Shown one piece after another: positions 1 through 13,839 of a stretch of 64,000 nucleotides of DNA. A program made the position numbers and the translations under genes. The stretch is taken from contig NC_089541.1 of assembly GCF_040115645.1 (NCBI RefSeq), forward strand, positions 4,340,001 to 4,404,000. The letters run 5' to 3'. The notes under the pieces are model-generated. The model searched no databases, was not told the DNA's origin, and saw only the letters and a program-made list of their open reading frames with translations. Within the stretch, counting starts at the first letter, position 1; the number at the start of each line of letters is the position of its first letter. This DNA is from Euwallacea fornicatus (taxonomy: Eukaryota; Arthropoda; Insecta; Coleoptera; Curculionidae).

Positions 1-870
1 AACGAGGCTGCACAGATTGCAATTTTGAGACACATTGAACTGTATTATGTAAATCAAGAAAAATATATTTCAAGCACCTTATAATTAAAAGCAACATCAG
101 GTACTCCACGTAAAAGTATTCAGAGGATCTTGAAAAAGCACAATTTCCATCCCTATAAGATGTATCTCATTCACTAGCTCATTGAAGATGATCCAGATCG
201 TCATATGCTATTTTGTGCGGTGATGAGTGAAAGCAATTTGATCAATCCCAATTTGTTATATTATACATGCTTTACTGACGAATGCACATTCTTTCTGAAT
301 GGTTTCACGAACAGACATAACTGCAGATATTGGAGTGATGTGAATTCCTCGAATTATAAGAGAACAGCATTCACAGTATTCGGAAAAATTGAATGTCTAA
401 ACTGGGATTTTGGGAAATCCCATTATTAAAACCTTTTTTCTATCTGAGAACCTGACAGGTGAATCTTACCTCAATCTGCTTCAAGACTTCATCTACCCTC
501 ACATTGTGGATGGATGGATTCTTGAAAATAACGTTTAGATCCCAGAGAATTAAGTATTTTTTTAACAGGATGGCACTCTGCCACAGTATGCAGTTCATGT
601 ATGTAACGTTTTGGATCCACATTTTCTCAAACAATGGTTGATAGAAGGGATTTCATTGCAGATCGCCTGATTCGACACCATTAGATTTTTTTTATGGGGT
701 AATTGAAAAACTGTTTTTTATAAAACGAAATTTACTTCTTTAAAAATCTTCCCCACCGAATAGTGATAGCATATGATGAAATAACTCCCGAAATGCCATA
801 AAATGGTCGGTAAGAGGTTGAACAGAGACTTTATTATTGTATGGAAGTAAATGGGTCGCAATTTGAACAC
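1..870 (+). pseudogene. Mariner-like (DUF4817/DDE type) transposase remnant
   Basis: Conceptual translation gives, in order, a decayed helix-turn-helix stretch, the linker RILKKHNFHPYKMYL (about 130-175), a catalytic-core stretch with FTDECTFFLNG and NRHNCRYWSD (about 270-340), and a late SPDSTPLDFFYG motif (about 667-700). These match the order in insect mariner-like transposases with a DUF4817-like N-terminus and a DDE endonuclease core. Stop codons and frame changes break the reading frame repeatedly, so no functional protein is made. The first aspartate of the core (FTDE) is still visible. Confidence 0.8.
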
Positions 871-1197
871 TAATTAGATAAAACATTATTTAAAAATGTA
901 TTTTTTTCGATTTATTTCACCGATGTGTTAAAACAGTTTTCTTACAATATATAAAGACGGAGCAAAAAATATTTCAGCATACTTTTAAAGAGAATTGAAA
1001 AATTCCACTTGACCCCTGTACCATATAACATTCTTGAAGGGGTTATCACCTTATTTAAGGGGATTACTACACCTACAAATTTATGATCTAAAAACGTCCC
1101 CCTTAAAAGTAAAATAAACGTGTCTCGGGGATTTCCGCAGAAAGAAATTCCATTTAAGATATTTCAGGTGAACTGTTTTAAGTGGGCGACCCTGTAT
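1..1197 (+). mobile_element. Decayed Tc1/mariner-type transposon, left end outside window
   Basis: The right part of a DNA transposon. A transposase pseudogene occupies about 1-870. The remainder is non-coding and ends at 1197 in ACCCTGTATGTA, the inverse of the TACAGGGT start shared by many elements in this window. The left terminal repeat must lie outside the window, so the terminal-repeat claim rests on this motif alone. Confidence 0.75.
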
Positions 1198-2513
1198 GTA
1201 ATGAGCTGTCGGGATATGGCGTCTTTGTCATTACTTTTAGGGTAAAAATTTATCAGTCTACTTTTCCCACTAATATCAATGGTCCTGAGTAAGACCTTGC
1301 CAGATTCAGTATGACCTCGATTGGCCGTTCCACTTTGTCCGTGTATCGATCGTTCCTTTTACTCGCACTTGTAACGATCCATGACCCCACGATACAAACA
1401 CTATTCAGAACCTTAATTTATGCATTAGAGAAGTGGAGAAAATATATTGTACTTCCATTTCGGTAGTATTTATGCTAATATTAATGGAGATTCCGGCTAA
1501 TGGGGATCGTTCGAATCTAAAGAGATTTAGAGTTTGCATTGCAAATTCGAAAAAAAAATAACGAAGAGTTATGTTATTCTGGGGTGTTTCTCAGAGAATT
1601 CAATAAAGGTTAATTTGTCTTCGATTTTAGATTTTGGGCTCACGAAAATTTCCCAAAAGGAAAAGAAGAATACACATAATCATATGAAAAGGTTCCATAA
1701 ATTGAAAACACCATTATACTTTGATACCTACACATCGCACAAAATAATATATTGTACTTTGATTTTGAATCAATATTGGACATCAAGAACTATAAGTTTA
1801 CTTTTGAAATGATGCTTTAATCAACCCAAAACAAAAATATCTCACATGGAGATCTCTGCCCAATAATTCCATGTCTAGGAACGATTAAATGAACTTTCGT
1901 GAAATTGAGGCCGTTATATGCTCTAGATGACAGAGTTAAATAAAGTAAAATGGTGGTAACAATGAGTAATCACGTAAGTATGTAAATCCTAGGATTTCCA
2001 CTAGAAAAGAACAGACAACGCCACATTTACCATGCATTTTTCAATGTAAGTTTGGGAGGAACTCGAATCCGTCTGGATGTACAACGTTGTCACATAATGC
2101 AAAAAATCCGTTTTTAACTACGTCTGTTTTAGACATACTCATGGCGCTCGTGCCTTAAATCGAATATCATTTCTGACATTTTGAGAATGTTCGTACATTT
2201 TTGCTCAAAATCGAGCTGCTTACTTATTCATATATATTATCTAAATAGCAAAAAGGAGAAACATATGCGTATCTTTGTATTCCTTGAAACCAAAGAGTAA
2301 AAATCCCGAAACAAAAACTTTCTATTAGATAAGTCAAACTTTTGTGAAATTTAAGCACGTCATATTTTCTCCCAAGTCTTACTAGCCGGAACTAACTTTA
2401 GTCTCATCAAATAATTATTCGTGAACTTCTATTCGCTTTAATGGGCGCTTTCTCTGTTTGTATTCAAAAACAACTGAGACTGTTCCAAGACTATCCATTT
2501 ATACAGGGTGTTT
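1198..2513. other. Non-coding AT-rich interval
   Basis: No gene or repeat is recognised. Short open frames such as 1534-1812 show no recognisable domain and look like chance. Confidence 0.5.
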
Positions 2514-2640
2514 GTTACTGAAGCTCCGCTATAACAATCAAGAATTCATCAAAAAATAATTCAAAAATAGTTTTTGGAGAGAAACAAAGGTACAATACTT
2601 TCTAGGAGGTAGATTCTCGAATCGTATGATAAAAGAATAT
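2514..2640. repeat. Isolated transposon terminus (TACAGGGTG type)
   Basis: A TACAGGGTG start preceded by TA resembles the termini of the foldback elements elsewhere in the window. No matching opposite end was found nearby, so this is probably a truncated copy. The right limit is arbitrary. Confidence 0.4.
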
Positions 2641-3167
2641 CTCAGTGGATAATGAAGGTATAATTCTCATCATGAGCCTACACATACGCCGGTGAGGTTG
2701 AAATAATTAAGCAGATACATAAGTAAAAATAGTGGATTTAGATGAAACTGAGCATGAAACCAGAGTAAAGAGACTGAATATGGCAAAAATATGATTTGCA
2801 TACATTTTCAATTAGTTTTAGGAAAAATTTATACTGAATGACATTTTTAGAGTATAAATTCAATGGAAGCGTGAACAATGCCATTAGCAAATCGAAATCA
2901 ATATCCTCTACAAATTTAATAGAATGAACCGATGCAGACGAAAGTAAATATTTGCAGAAACGTAAAATAAAATATAACATGAATATCGTGTATTAATTTA
3001 TATTACAGCACTATAGCTGATTTATTCATTTCCACCAATTTTAATAAAATGCCGTAAAATAGTAATATATGTCCATATTTTATTAATAATCTATAATCAC
3101 AGAACACTTTTTACTAGTAATCACTTGAGTTGTGGTCCAAAATTCCGCTCTGGGATGACACAATTGA

Positions 3168-4201
<1,034 letters not shown>

Positions 4202-4620
4202 TACAGGGTGCTTCATTTAAAGTTGTGATTGAAGATTACTCAAAAATGGTTGAAATGACATATGAATATGAAAAAAATTTTCAATTATGTTTTCCGGTAA
4301 GCAGGGGGACATGTCATGAAGTTAGTGTGACTTTTAGCCAAAACGTCATTTGAAGGTCATTTCAAGGGCACCTTTTTTTTCAAATGGCAACTCCATATTT
4401 TCTTTACAGATCCCCGTGAACCTTCAAAAAATGAATATTTTTTATTTGAACATTTTTTTTATTACACGTTTTGCTGCAGAGTTATCCTTAATTTTTGTTC
4501 AATTTTTGCGATAGTTGAAATTATTGCCCTTTTTTTTGCAATGCATATTCTGATTAAAACTTATGACAATCCTTCTATCTAATAAAAAATATATTTCTAT
4601 GAAAAAAAATTAATTTAAAA
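4202..4620 (+). repeat. Left terminal inverted repeat
   Basis: Pairs with 5812-6231 in inverted orientation. Shared landmarks are GGGGGACATGTC near 4305 (inverse near 6125), AACGTCATTT near 4343 (inverse near 6096), and ACAATCCTTCTATCTAAT near 4567 (inverse near 5862). The arms have clearly diverged from each other, suggesting an old insertion. Confidence 0.88.
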
Positions 4621-4639
4621 TCCTCATTTTAAAAACTTA

Positions 4640-5690
4640 TGGAAGCAATGTTCAAAAGAATGTCTTTTCCGCTCCAAACACGTCTCAATCCTTACTCGAA
4701 AAGAATTGTTTACTTTGTGCAACATTTTCCTGTTGATTGACACGCATTTTCAATTCTCCTTTTCATGTCGTCTCCAATTGTTGGCACTTTTGTATAAACT
4801 TTATCTTTTCAGAAAACAGCAGGTGAAAAAATCTGGTGAGGACACATCAGGCGACCTAGGAGGCCAGTTCACTGGATCGCCCTGTTTAATCCATCGATGT
4901 GAATACATTTCATCCGGAACCTCATGAGATATTCTAGAAAAATGGGCTGGACAGCCTCATGCTGTTTTCACATTATCCGTCTAATCGCAAGTAAAACGTT
5001 TTCTAATAATTCCGGAAGATTATTACGCAAGAAATTGCGGTAGATTTTTCCATTTAAATTTCTTTCAATGAAGAAAGGTCAAATTAAGTATTTCTCAATA
5101 ATACCGTACCATACATTCACTGACCATGGTCTTTGATGTTCAACTTCTCTAAGCCAGTGTGGGTTTACAGCCCTCTAAAAATTAAGATTACGGCAATTCA
5201 CTGCACCATGGTTTATAAATGTGCATTGGTCCGAAAACAAAATTTCGGCTAAGAAAGTTGTATTTTGCTGTAATTGTTGCTTTTCCCAATTACAAGAATT
5301 GACTCGATGATTTCCTGATGTAAAGAAATGTGGTAAGGATGCGTTTATTCACATTCAATATTCTTTGGACGCTTGTCTTTGATATTTCTGAGTCAGCAGC
5401 AATTTGACGACAACTTACATTAGGATCGAAAGCAACAGCTGCAAGAACTGCTATTTGATTGCCTTCATGTGTTGGATTTCGGGAACGATTGCGTTTTTTT
5501 GTTTTCAACGTTTTCGTTTCTTTGAAATTTTTAATGACACTGTTGAAAGTCGTCCAACAAGGAACTCTTTCATCAGGAAATCTTTCAGCATAAAGTTCTA
5601 CTGCCCGAATAACGTCTCTTCCAGCTTCTCCACAAATGAAAACCATTTCTAATTTTTCATCCAAAGTGTACCGATTCGTTATTATTATTG
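4640..5690 (-). pseudogene. Mariner-like transposase (DUF4817 type), broken
   Basis: The longest intact part is 5290-5754, whose real N-terminal domain runs from about 5690 down. It reads EKLEMVFICGEAGRD, then AVELYAERFPDERVP, then NQIAVLAAVAFDPNVSCRQI, the double helix-turn-helix DNA-binding region of insect DUF4817-type transposases. Downstream, in shifted frames, are NHGAVNCRNL-like and HWLREVEHQRPWSVNVWYG-like core segments (about 5100-5230) and a tail with many stops. At least one frameshift and several stops separate the DNA-binding and catalytic halves, so it is non-functional. Confidence 0.85.
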
Positions 5691-5811
5691 AATTTTGAAA
5701 TGAAAAGAATAATTTTTGAACAATTTTACACAAAACAAATAGACTGATTGCCAAAAAAAGAATATCGATTTCGTGTCGACCTTCTTATAAGGTAGACTCT
5801 AACAAGAGGAA

Positions 5812-6231
5812 ATTTTAGAATTTTTTTTATTTCATAGAAATTAATTTTTTTTCATTAGATAGAAGGATTGTTATGAGTTTTAAACAAAAAATGCATGCAA
5901 AACTTTTTAAAAAAATGCTATAATTTCGACTATTTAAAAAACTGAACAAAAATCGAGGATAACTCGGCAGCAAAAAGTCTAATAGAACTTGTTCAAATAA
6001 AGATATTCGTTTTTTGAAGGTTTGCAAAGATCTGTAAAAAAATACCCAGTTGCCTATTGATAAAAAAAAGTTACTCTTGAAATTACCTTAAAATGACGTT
6101 TTGGCTATAAGTCACTATCTTCACGACATGTCCCCCTCTTTACCGAAAAACTTTTATTTGGAACTTTTTTTTAAAACAACGTACCGGCTTTGAATAATCT
6201 TCCCTCACAGCTTTAAATGGTGCACCCTGTA
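5812..6231 (-). repeat. Right terminal inverted repeat
   Basis: Inverted copy of 4202-4620; it ends in GCACCCTGTA at 6231 followed by TA-rich flank. See the left repeat for landmarks. Confidence 0.88.
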
Positions 6232-9200
6232 TAGAAAAATCTAAGATATAAGCATAGTTTAAGCACCGAAACACACTTAAAAAATGGCAAACGTAAGACT
6301 ACATATCATTACAAGGAATTGAAGAAGAAAAACGATGTTTTAAATGAGTTCTTAAAGTTACCAGCCAACCTTCTTCCGTTTTCAGTTCCCATGCTAGGCA
6401 TTCTTATCTTATCTTGGCGATATACAAACTCTAATCTGTACCAATCTTTTTAAACTACAATTACTAAATTTACAGTTAGTATTTAGAATTTTCTATGAAA
6501 AGTAGCCAAGGTATTAAGATTAATAACTGTAATTAAGAATTCGAACGTTCCGAGAAAAGGTGCCAAAAGAGTTCAAAGAGTTGAAACGGATGCTTCCAAG
6601 TGGTCCTTCGAAGTTAGAAATTTTAAGTGGGATTTGTTAGGTCATCAATAACTATTAAAAACTACACTCCACGTTCGAATTCTCTTATCGTGCGAGTTTC
6701 TTTATCAAGCAATTGACTTTTTACCATATTAGAAAATTACACCGTAAATATTTGTTATTACTGCAAACTGAACCACAGTTTATTGTAATCCATTATTGAA
6801 ACGCCTTGATCTCATTTCCATGCCTGAAAGCACCTGTTTAACCACTCGCTGTTACACCAATTTGCCCAGTTTTTGCTTAATTTTAAGTTTCAAGATTATC
6901 GTAATAAAATAATTGAAATTGAATTATTCATTAGCCCGTTTCCAACCATTATTCTAATGGCACAAACGGGGCTACTGCGAATATCGAGAATTCTAATTAG
7001 ATTCAGTTATCAAATTAATGTATTATTTAATAGATACTATTAGAAGTTTGGCTTAAGTTCATTGCCTTTGACAATAATTATTGATTTTAATAAATTTGTG
7101 TTTTTCTAACTTATTTGCATAATTGGAAAAAATTCCACTTCACAGAATTTATGCAATCGAGTTAGTTCGACTTTACCAATATTGGCAACAATGCATAGTT
7201 ATTTTCCTATTTAACACAACAGAGGAAATCTATTTTCGACCTTACCCACGCTAATGACGAAACTAAAAGACGCGTCCTATTTGCTCTGTTGTGTAACTTG
7301 AAATGTTTCATTAAACTATTGGTATAACTAAATGGGAGAAATTGCCTTCCAATATACAGATATATAAAAATTCGTGGAAAAAATTTTTCGCAAAATTAAA
7401 AAAAAAATTTCTTTGAAAATAATTGGTTGAGATTTGACATTTAGCATTTCCTCTAAATTTTTGGTTTCTTTATGTGCAATTGTTTGCGAATGTAAAATCC
7501 AAAAAGTGGTCGAAGCTAAAACTAAGGTACATAATCCGGCTTTAAGACATAATAGTCATTGTAATACGTGAAATGCTCTATGAGGTTTCAATTTTTTTGA
7601 AAAAAAAATCTTACAGCTATCTCTAAGTGTCAATAGACTAAAATTCTGATAACTTAATTATATTCAAGAAAACGGTGAAATAAAGATACAGTATTAGTTA
7701 GTTTCGTAATTTTCAAAGAAATTATAGTCTAGATAAAATTGCCAGTACACTGATTTAGTGGAACGTCCGCAGGTGCATATACCTTCGGATGTACGCAGCA
7801 TGTGTACGTGCCCACTTTTTTGACACATATGCCTTATGAGGCCAATAAGCAGAAACACGTGTCGCTGGGTCAGGTACACCCTTTTTACATTTCTATTTGA
7901 ATGCTTCTTGCATTTTGCGCACTTGATGCTAACTTTTCCTATGCCTAAAGAAAAATGTTTTTTTGTCCAAAATATTCGTAAAATATCCATAAAATTTCGA
8001 AAGTTATTTATTTTACAGTATGTTCTGCCAAGAAAAATATAGATCGTAAAATTCAGGGTGTATACAGTTTGAAAACGAGTCTCGTTCCCTTTTTTACAAT
8101 TCTTAATAATTACAAGATACATACCTCAAATTTGTGTACCACTCTAATGATAAGACATCTCAGTTGGAACTGAAGACTTTGCAATTGATGGTTGCCTTGG
8201 AATGTAAAAAGTTCGGAAAAATAACTGGGGACCTGACCCAGAAACAACTGGCAACCTGTAGATCCTCAGCATTGGCTGGAATGCCATATCACGTATACAG
8301 TTAAAAGTAGAATTCACCTTCAAATATAAATTAAATATCTCATATTGCATCTAGGAGCTCTAAAGAGAAAATACTATTAACGTTCGCACCCTATATTTAT
8401 GTATCTACAAAATTATTTTAGTATTTTTTAGATGTAAAATCTAATCTAAAATTTTCTGATTAACAATTGATATTCACGGCATATCTCCTACTAATGGATA
8501 ATAAAAACACTGTGGGTCTCTACATCTGAAATCTCTTTATCTGAAAGAAAATTGAACCAACAAGGCGGAAGCTTAATATGTTCGTTTGTTTGCAGCTAAA
8601 CCCGATATTAAAAAAAAAAAAAACAGAATCGATATAAAAGTGCCTTACGATTGAACGAATGATGCCTCTAAGGTTATGGAAATCGAGGAAGAAAGTTTTC
8701 CGAAATCTAATAAATTCCTGCAAATGGGAATCTGTCAGAATGTTCCTGAAAATTCCCGATGCGTATGCATAACAAAATAATCAGTTATTTCTCCAGTGGT
8801 ACAGACTAACTTATGGATTATACTGAGTTTTGCATATGATCGAAAAATATTCAGACTCACGTCACGACTTCAAGATAAAAATCAACAAACTGAGTACATT
8901 TAAGACTAGAATTTACAGAATAAACTATTTCTGATATCCATGTCAGGAAACGAACTTCAAGCACAAAGAATCGTTACTTGAAAATCCAACAGAGTAGTAG
9001 CTGAGTGATGTCACTGCAGGGGTCTTTGCTTTCTCAACAAACACATTACTACGAACTATCGAACGAATGTTCTATTTATAAGCGACCTGCTTATTTCATT
9101 TGCCTCAAGGCACAGTTGCATGACCGAAAGAAAACTGGGAAAATGTTCGCCATTATGCCATTATGAAACAGAATTGGCAAATTAAACAATGTTTAGAAAA

Positions 9201-12200
9201 GATATTGCTGTGGTGCTTTTTCATTCGATACTATACAGAATTTGAAGTTGCTGCAATATTCCAGCATATATTTCCAGAGATTTAAACCAGGAGATTTTCC
9301 AATATATCAACATAAACATGTATTGCCTGTGGACTTTATACCATAATGAGTATTAATCTCAGTAGTCGCCGTTCTCTCTGCATTTGGGTGCACACAATTG
9401 CTTAATGGCCTGCAAAAATATCCAATTCATTTCCGACATCAAATTTGGCCTGTCTAGACAGGATCCGTGATGTCTGGGTCACCATGTTATGATAAAGAAG
9501 ATTATTAGAGTATGTGGGGAGGAGAAGTTATATTCCCATTACAATAACAATGTCGCAAAGGTTTGATAAAATGAAGCTTCTCCATCTCTATATTTCGCCT
9601 ATCTGAATGTAAGGTTTCAGTAAATGCGTCCTTACCATAACAGCGTCTGTTTTGACTGTGTTAGCATGACTTGAGTTGGGTTAAATAGTTAACGCAACTC
9701 CTGCCGCACTAATGTGGTACGTAGGAACTCAGCATAAAGAAACCTTCCTACCTCCTAGGAAAAAGGTTAGATGTGAATTATTCATAGCATAATTATGGCC
9801 CTTGTTTAGTGTTTATCATCGCCTTTACACACCTCTAATTTTTTTGTGTGATCGAAATTGTGTTTATTTATTTCGTGTATTATTTATAGTTCTAATAAGA
9901 TTAAGTAAAAGTAGTTAAACACTCTAATAACAAAAATAACATTTTAACACTTTTTCCTTCCAAAGATTGAAATATATTTTTTAGACGGATTGTCTAGCTA
10001 TACATAACTAAAGAATATTTATTTATTTATTTAAAGGAACTAAACACAGTCAAATGATATGCTAATTATTTCTAAAAGGTTATGAATTTGTTTCTTGAAT
10101 AATAATTTATTGTTTAAACGTAACTGGAACCTATTTAACCCTGCACAAACGTTGTCAGTATTTTTTGGATAATAGCATCCAAACATATTTATATTTGTTT
10201 TATCATCACCTTTCAACCTGATTACTACACCTATTACCTCGTATTTCTGCGTTATTTTAGAGGCTTCTATATGAGTATAGGCTTTGTTGTAGGTGTCTTA
10301 ACTGGAACTTGAACGCTAAAATAGCCCAAGAAACCCGCTGCACTTCGTTGTGTGCTAATTTAATTAGAAGTAATGCGCCTTGCCTCGCACAACTCGCTTT
10401 TCCATGCTAGAAATAGCTTGAAATAGTTTCTTAGGGAACTATTTATAGATTCCCATTTAATTTTGTCTATAGCACAACGATTTGACTGCACAAGCTAATA
10501 ACCTACACTTCCAGAATGCATTTCATGTGCATAATTTTTACCCAGGAGGTTGGTTGTTTTAAGCAAAGATAAGATAAAAAAATTTATGTATTGTCCCGTT
10601 ACGCAGAATTTTTGTATTGGTTGTTTAAACTTGATAGAAAATGTGTATTAAAAAAATCCCTTAAAAGGCCAAAGGTGTCAGAATTCCACGCAAAAAAAAA
10701 TTGAATCCGCAAGAATTTTCTCTACATCAATTTTAATTGAACTCTATTATACTTATGGAATAATTCAGCATTTTGCTGCAACAATTGTATATTTATCTAT
10801 TTTGTTTTAGTTCCATGATTTCAATACACAATTATCTAATTTTGACAAATTAGGAGTCAATGACTCAACATATTGCCACACTCTAAAAAACATTTTCTTC
10901 ACTAATTACTTAACAGTATAATGTACACTAAGGTGGTGAAGTACAATATTATGACTTGAATTTGACGTCTAATCCCGAAGTGCTAAGAAGTGCTAAGAAG
11001 TATAAGACGTGAAGATCGTAATAATTTTATTTTTTTATTATTAGATTTGATAAAATTAAAACAAATTTAGCTAAATTAGACATAAATTAAATTCAACATA
11101 TAACACCAATCATGAACCAAATGACAATGGGGATGACCAATACACTGCCGCCCACTCCTTCAATAACTTCCTTGGTAAATGAATAATGAGCCATATAGGT
11201 GTCATTATTAAACTGTCATTGAATTTATTTAGAAATAAAGCAAGAAAATGTACTTCACAATCATACTTTACACCCAGTAACAGTGTCTTTTAAAGCCAGT
11301 AGGGCAAAAGTATTAAGAAGTTGGAAAATTAATCTAGTAAGAAGAGGCTCGAAAACGGTTTGTTAAGTCTTAGTTTGAATGGAAACCTAGAGTTTGAGAA
11401 AGGAGAAATAAAGAGAAGAAAAATAGAATTAAAAAGTGCATGGTTGGAAGAAGATGTACAACAGGTTTTTTAAGGTCAAAGGTGAAGACTGAGGAAAAAT
11501 CTGATGAGCATCCCATCAAAGATAAACCAAAAAGGTTCGCCAAACTGAGTTGAAGAAAGAAGAACAAAAGGAGGTCGTGTTGAGGAAGAATCAAAGACAA
11601 GTGCCAAAAAGAAGGCAAAGAATGAAAACGGCAAACTCGAGAAAAACACAAGTGGATTACTTGAGATTGCTAACTGCTATATAACTGACTAAAGCTAAAA
11701 ATTTGCATTTCCATATAAAACATCCCTAATGTTAAGCGACTTTTATATTTTCTGCTCACTGAGGTAAATACATGTATAATATATAATTTACATTACACCC
11801 TTCTTTCTTAGTTTTCGCGCAAAAATCACGGTTATTAAGTTAAATTCTTTTTGATTAGCGTGTTTAACATGTTATCTTTTTTAATTAAAAAAAAAAAAAC
11901 GTGGGAAGCTCAATGCGGGGAAATGTGAAAATACTTTGAAGCTGTGGAAAATTTGTTGAAATGCAAGAAAATATAAAAAAATATGAGGAAATAGAAATAG
12001 AAAATGTATGGAAATTCAAAAAAATTGAGGAAATATTTGAAAAGTTTAGAACATGTGAAGAATATATAGCGTAAATAGCGTAACGACAGAAAGTGGCACT
12101 TGTCACTTCTTTGCTAGTTGGTATAAAAATTAGAACTTTAGGCCGTTTAGAAAAGATGTAACTCACTTGGTTGACCATTGGGCATAAAGTGGAGCTGTTT

Positions 12201-12480
12201 AGGTCATAAAATCAATCCAGGAGATTACCATTCTTCTATTTTGATACCACGAATTCACAATTTGGTCCCCATCATGGCGGCAATATTAAATTTGACAACA
12301 ATAACATAAGTTTTGATAAAATTTGCCTCTACATATTTGTTTTGCATTTGACTTTGTAAACAAATTTTCATTTAATATTGCAACACATCCATTCAATGGT
12401 TAAATGCGTGAAAAATTCACAAGCACATCGAACTTATCGCCACAAAAGTGAAATGTCGCGACTTGCGACTTCACAGATTC
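6232..12480. other. 6.2 kb gene-poor interval
   Basis: I recognise no gene here. The largest open frame, 7694-8122 on the - strand (142 codons), shows no known domain and lacks convincing splice or coding features. A CAGGGTGTATACAG string near 8055 may be a decayed transposon end. The stretch 11390-11650 is purine-rich, and its opposite-strand frame is low in complexity. GTGCTAAGAA is repeated in tandem near 10980. Confidence 0.5.
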
Positions 12481-12924
12481 AATTCTGGGACACATGCCGA
12501 TAGACAATCTATAGCTAGCCGGGCGGGCGACCTAAATTTAGGCAACTTACATTACATATCACGAGTCGGCAGCATTGAATAATGTAATGTAATCCATGAT
12601 CATGATGATCATCGGGCAACTTCACCTGCACTAATGCCAAACGCGGTTGCACGAACTGTCACAATCAACAATATCAACACAGAGATGTAAATAGTCAACT
12701 TTAGACGTCAAGGCCTATACACACGGTAAACATATACCCGATCAAAACTGAACTGATATTATACGAAACGACTGCATTTTTCGTGCGCACCTTGTGCGCG
12801 CCCCTGGATTGATGGAGAAGACGCGTGCGTAATGCCGTGGTCTGCCGCCGCGTTATGAAATTGAATCTGCTGTGTGCTATAAGCTGTGGGATGCCAGTCG
12901 GAATTGCTGGACAAAACTTAACCG
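12481..12924 (+). promoter_or_regulatory. GC-richer block; possible promoter and short first exon
   Basis: This block is richer in G+C and CpG than its surroundings. It contains an 11-bp perfect inverted repeat (12547-12557 with 12582-12592). An ATG at 12855 opens a 23-codon frame beginning MKLNLLCAISCG, hydrophobic like a signal peptide, and the frame reaches a good splice donor CCG/GTGAGC after 12924. I found no downstream exon that joins in frame. It could be the first exon of a + strand gene with a long intron, a 5' untranslated exon, or chance. Confidence 0.3.
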
Positions 12925-13839
12925 GTGAGCCGAGATGGTTTAATAGTTAAAATATTTAATATTGATGTAAGGCTGTTCTCTTCCCGGCCTCTTCCTCCTC
13001 TTCGCTAATTTCCATTTAGGCAAAAATGTAGCTTTTTTTCCGTTACTACACAATTTTTTGCTACACTTGATATTTTTTTATAAATCCAAATGTCTGCCCA
13101 AAAGTCATTTTTTATTGTTTATTTTCATTTTCCTGTTTTAAATTTTAATGTTTATTTAATAGATGTTTTTGTTCAAATGTGAAGGATTAAGATATTGGCT
13201 CGAATAAATAGAACAGACGAGCCAAACAACCGAAACTCGTATAATGTGGACCTTTCACCGAGCCAAACTCAACGCGTTGAACCTTTTTCTAACAATGTAG
13301 GCTACATTGAGTTTTCTGAGAATATGACTGAAAATTTTTTGCACTATTTCTCGCTTGTAAAATTTCGGAATGGTCGTTTCTCTGACTTCTCACAAGTTTC
13401 ACACAACTCAAGTTTGTCCGACTCCTTGGCTTATTAGACAGGTATTCCTTGAGTCAAAATAAGAAAAGAGATCCTGTAAGCACATAGAGCAGACGCTTTA
13501 TGATGGAAATATTTTATTAATATAAGCACAAAATTTGTACTATAGGTTCAAGAGGAACGCGCGATACCGTAAACACTGTGTACGCTCGATGATGTAAATA
13601 GTTTTTGGCAAAAAAAAACTAAAGCCAATCATAATAGAAAACGCAAAAAATTCGCACTTATTTAAAAATTTTAATATCCCTATTGATTATAACTGTTGAA
13701 AAACCGTTGGGATGACTAGCAGTACATTTCTGAAATAGTTCCATAAGCGCTTTGTCCCTGAGGTATGACAATGAATTTGTAATCATAAACGTTCTACATA
13801 TTCATGATTTAAGGATTATTTATTTTATAGGTAACAAAT
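12925..13839. other. Non-coding interval
   Basis: Contains an 80-codon open frame at 13195-13437 (+) with no recognisable domain. It could be part of the adjacent pogo-like remnant or chance. Nothing else is seen. Confidence 0.4.

Larger units (their letters stand above)
4202..6231 (-). mobile_element. Tc1/mariner-type transposon with ~420 bp terminal inverted repeats
   Basis: Both ends of this 2.03 kb element are visible. It starts TACAGGGTGCTTCATTTAAA and ends with a near-perfect inverse ending GCACCCTGTA, each flanked by TA, the expected target duplication of this superfamily. The inverted repeats extend inward about 420 bp, far longer than the ~28 bp repeats of classical mariner. The interior carries one transposase gene on the - strand with stops and frameshifts. 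This is the most complete transposon in the window and probably belongs to the family behind the transposase remnants at 1-870 and 14640-15060. Confidence 0.88.

Noticed and set aside
7694..8122. 142-codon open frame on the - strand
   Set aside because: No recognisable domain, biased AT-rich composition and no splice or neighbour support; length alone is not convincing in this AT-rich sequence.
11370..11651. Hydrophobic Leu/Phe-rich frame on the - strand resembling membrane segments
   Set aside because: It is the complement of a purine-rich tract, so the apparent membrane character is a composition effect.
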